This document shows, piece after piece, positions 62,213 to 64,000 of a stretch of 64,000 bases of DNA (within the stretch, counting starts at the first letter, position 1; every line of letters begins with the position of its first letter). This DNA is from Tessaracoccus rhinocerotis (lineage in GTDB: Bacteria; Actinomycetota; Actinomycetes; Propionibacteriales; Propionibacteriaceae), in the NCBI RefSeq assembly GCF_007197885.1, contig NZ_VKKG01000005.1, positions 124,001-188,000 of the forward strand, read 5' to 3'. A program made the translations under genes and the position numbers. Below the pieces are notes generated by a model that saw only the letters and a program-made list of their open reading frames with translations, had not been told where the DNA came from and ran no database searches.

Positions 62213-63771
62213 CACGCCTCCTTGAGTCGGGTGGTGCGGCGGATGCGACGGCCCAGCAGCGAGTCCCGCGAGACGCCCATGTGGGCGGCGTCGAGCCCGG
62301 AGAGCTTGTGTCCCTCACCGAAGAACTTCGTGCGCCCCAGCAGCGTGACCATCGGCTTGGTGAAGAAGAAGCACACCGCGAGGTCGATGAGCGTGGTCAG
62401 GCCCAGCGCGAAGGCGAAGCCCTGGACGCCACCGACGGCGAGCAGGAACAGCACCGTGGCGGACAGGAGCTGCACCAGGTCGGAGATGATGATCGTGGAG
62501 CGGGCCTTCACCCAACCGGTCTGGATGGCCGAGCGCAGGCTGCGGCCCTCGCGGATCTCGTCACGGATGCGCTCGAAGTAGATGACGAACGAGTCCGCCG
62601 TCACGCCGATCGCCACGATCGCGCCGGCGATGGCCGGCAGGCTGAGCGTGAAGCCCACGGCCTGCCCGAGCAACACCATCGACGCGTACGTCGCCAGTGC
62701 CGCCACTGCCAGCGAGCCGAGCACGACGATGCCGAGGCCGCGATAGTAGACGAAGCAGTACAGCAGGACGATGATCAGCCCCACCAGGCCGGCGAGGAGA
62801 CCGACCTGCAGTTGCTCGCCACCCAGGGTCGGTGAGACGTTCTCCACCTGCGACGGTTCGAACGACAGCGGGAGGGACCCGAACTTCAGGACGTTCGCCA
62901 GCGCCGCGGCGGACTCGGCGGTGAAGTTGCCGCTGATCATCGCCTCGCCGTTGGTGATGTGGGCGTTCGTGGTGGCCGCGGACTCGACGACACCGTCGAG
63001 CACGATCGCGAACATGTTCAGCGGCTCGGTCTTCGGCAGCAGGGTCTGCGTGAGCTGCGACATCTGCTGCGCGCCCGCGTCGTCGAAGTCGAGGGTGACG
63101 ACGTACTGCACCTGCTGCGCCGGGATCCCGGAGGACGCGTCGGTGACCTGCTCACCGGCGATCGCCACGGGGCCGAGCAGGTACTTCTGCGAACCGATGG
63201 AGTCACAGGCGAACAGCGGCTGGTCAAGCCTGTCAGGGGTCTCCGACCCGCAGACGTACTCGTTGAACGCGGCGGTGTCCTCGGCCGAGGGGGTGTAGGC
63301 AAGTACCTCGGACATCGGGAGCCGTTCGCCGTCGCCCTCCTCGGGCGGGGCGGTGGGCAGGCCGGGGCCCTCGTCCTCGGGCTCGGGGACTATCCCGGTG
63401 CCGGTGGCCACGGCCAGGACCGGCCGGAACGCCAGCTGGGCGGTGGCGCCCACGAGGTCGACCAGGTCGTCGCGCTGCACGTTGGGTGCGGACACGATGA
63501 TGTTGCGGTCACCGGACGTGGACACCGACGCCTCACCGACGCCGAGGCCGTCGACGCGCTGCTGCATGATGTTCTTGGCGGTCTCCAGCGACTCCGCCGG
63601 GACCTCGCGGTTTGTGGCCGTCAGGGTGATCGTCATGCCGCCCTGCAGGTCCAGACCCAGCTTGGGGGTCCAGGTGCTGGTCACGGCCATGAGTGTGTAC
63701 ATCAGGCCGACGACGACCAGGAAGGCCGTCAGCGTCAGACCCGGGCGGGGCTTGCGGGAACTTGTTGCCAC
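62212..63771 (-). CDS. secD: Protein translocase subunit SecD
   Basis: Partner of SecF, 519 residues. Helix 1 (about 13-32) precedes LGLDLQGGMTITL (motif D1), a large periplasmic domain with an acidic Pro-rich insert (about 130-155), and the later helices with GVTADSFVIYFERIRDEIREG (motif D5). GTG start at 63771 with the normal N-terminus. It follows the probable yajC. Confidence 0.96.
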   Translation of the reverse strand: MATSSRKPRPGLTLTAFLVVVGLMYTLMAVTSTWTPKLGLDLQGGMTITLTATNREVPAESLETAKNIMQQRVDGLGVGEASVSTSGDRNIIVSAPNVQRDDLVDLVGATAQLAFRPVLAVATGTGIVPEPEDEGPGLPTAPPEEGDGERLPMSEVLAYTPSAEDTAAFNEYVCGSETPDRLDQPLFACDSIGSQKYLLGPVAIAGEQVTDASSGIPAQQVQYVVTLDFDDAGAQQMSQLTQTLLPKTEPLNMFAIVLDGVVESAATTNAHITNGEAMISGNFTAESAAALANVLKFGSLPLSFEPSQVENVSPTLGGEQLQVGLLAGLVGLIIVLLYCFVYYRGLGIVVLGSLAVAALATYASMVLLGQAVGFTLSLPAIAGAIVAIGVTADSFVIYFERIRDEIREGRSLRSAIQTGWVKARSTIIISDLVQLLSATVLFLLAVGGVQGFAFALGLTTLIDLAVCFFFTKPMVTLLGRTKFFGEGHKLSGLDAAHMGVSRDSLLGRRIRRTTRLKEA

Positions 63772-63816
63772 AGTTTTGAGTCGTTTTCGTCGGGGCGTCG
63801 CTGCCGGCGCCGTGGA

Positions 63817-64000
63817 TCAGTTGTCGTTCTTGCGATTCTCGTCGTCCTCGGAGGGACGCGGGTCGAACTCGGCCGCGCCGGAGCCCTCGGTGAAGTGGTG
63901 CGGCTCGAGGTCGTCGGCGCTGAACTCCTCCGCGCCCTCGACGCCCTCGACATCGACGTCATCGGCCTCGATGACGGCATCGTCGCTGAACTCGAACTCT
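63817..64000 (-). CDS. Probable YajC, C-terminal end
   Basis: The frame enters from the right edge; only about 61 codons are visible. They encode a very acidic tail rich in Asp, Glu, Phe and Ser that ends NRKNDN. Actinobacterial YajC proteins often have such acidic tails, and yajC-secD-secF is the conserved order, so the call rests on position and composition. No conserved YajC motif is within the window. Confidence 0.5.
   Translation of the reverse strand, partial: EFEFSDDAVIEADDVDVEGVEGAEEFSADDLEPHHFTEGSGAAEFDPRPSEDDENRKNDN

Overview
The window is GC-rich (codon third positions are almost all G or C) and comes from an actinobacterium. The evidence is 20S proteasome genes prcB/prcA, the actinobacterial integration host factor mihF, a PriA-like protein without helicase motifs, DUF3054, DUF6167 and PAC2 proteins, and the core gene order aspS...rarA-alaS-ruvX-mltG-aroE-aroC-aroK-aroB...efp-nusB-carA-carB...pyrF-mihF-gmk-rpoZ...metK-priA-fmt-rsmB-rpe. 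A Propionibacteriaceae member is my best guess, but this is an inference. I see no rRNA, tRNA, CRISPR array, transposase or integrase, and no gene-free stretch longer than 300 bp.

Layout. 0-9.9 kb: a partial YdcF/DUF218 membrane protein, der, an unknown membrane protein, a plus-strand ABC-F ATPase, then a minus-strand run HAD phosphatase-trmI and prcB-prcA-tyrA/cmk-yqfO, in which prephenate dehydrogenase and cytidylate kinase share one reading frame. A DUF3054 gene stands between trmI and prcB where mpa/dop/pup would be expected. 9.9-15.1 kb: metH, with PAC2 and rpe on the other strand. 15.1-29.4 kb: a long minus-strand housekeeping block efp-nusB-carA-carB-pyrD-pyrF / mihF-gmk-rpoZ / metK-priA-fmt-rsmB, with very tight ATGA, GTGA and TGATG junctions. 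It serves pyrimidine synthesis, transcription and translation. 29.5-39.7 kb: csbD on the plus strand, then rarA-DUF948-DUF6167-alaS-ruvX-mltG-aroE-aroC-aroK-aroB on the minus strand, joining tRNA charging, peptidoglycan trimming and the shikimate pathway.

39.7-51.2 kb is an accessory island between the conserved genes rarA and aspS. It holds an ECF sigma factor with a membrane-anchored partner, an LLM flavin oxidoreductase, an arsenic-type operon with three phosphatase-like P-loop domains, a LacI-controlled sugar ABC importer with a YesL protein and no ATPase gene, and a Bcr/CflA efflux pump. 51.2-64 kb returns to the core: aspS, an HNH/DUF222 protein, hisS, a DUF349 coiled-coil protein, relA, a TrkA-type potassium channel, apt, secF, secD and the C-terminus of a probable yajC.

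The most interesting non-coding signals are a metK leader with two near-identical stem-loops whose loops are complementary to sequence at the ribosome-binding site and start codon, a perfect 12-bp hairpin that buries the aroC start codon, and a terminator-like hairpin in front of the efflux gene.
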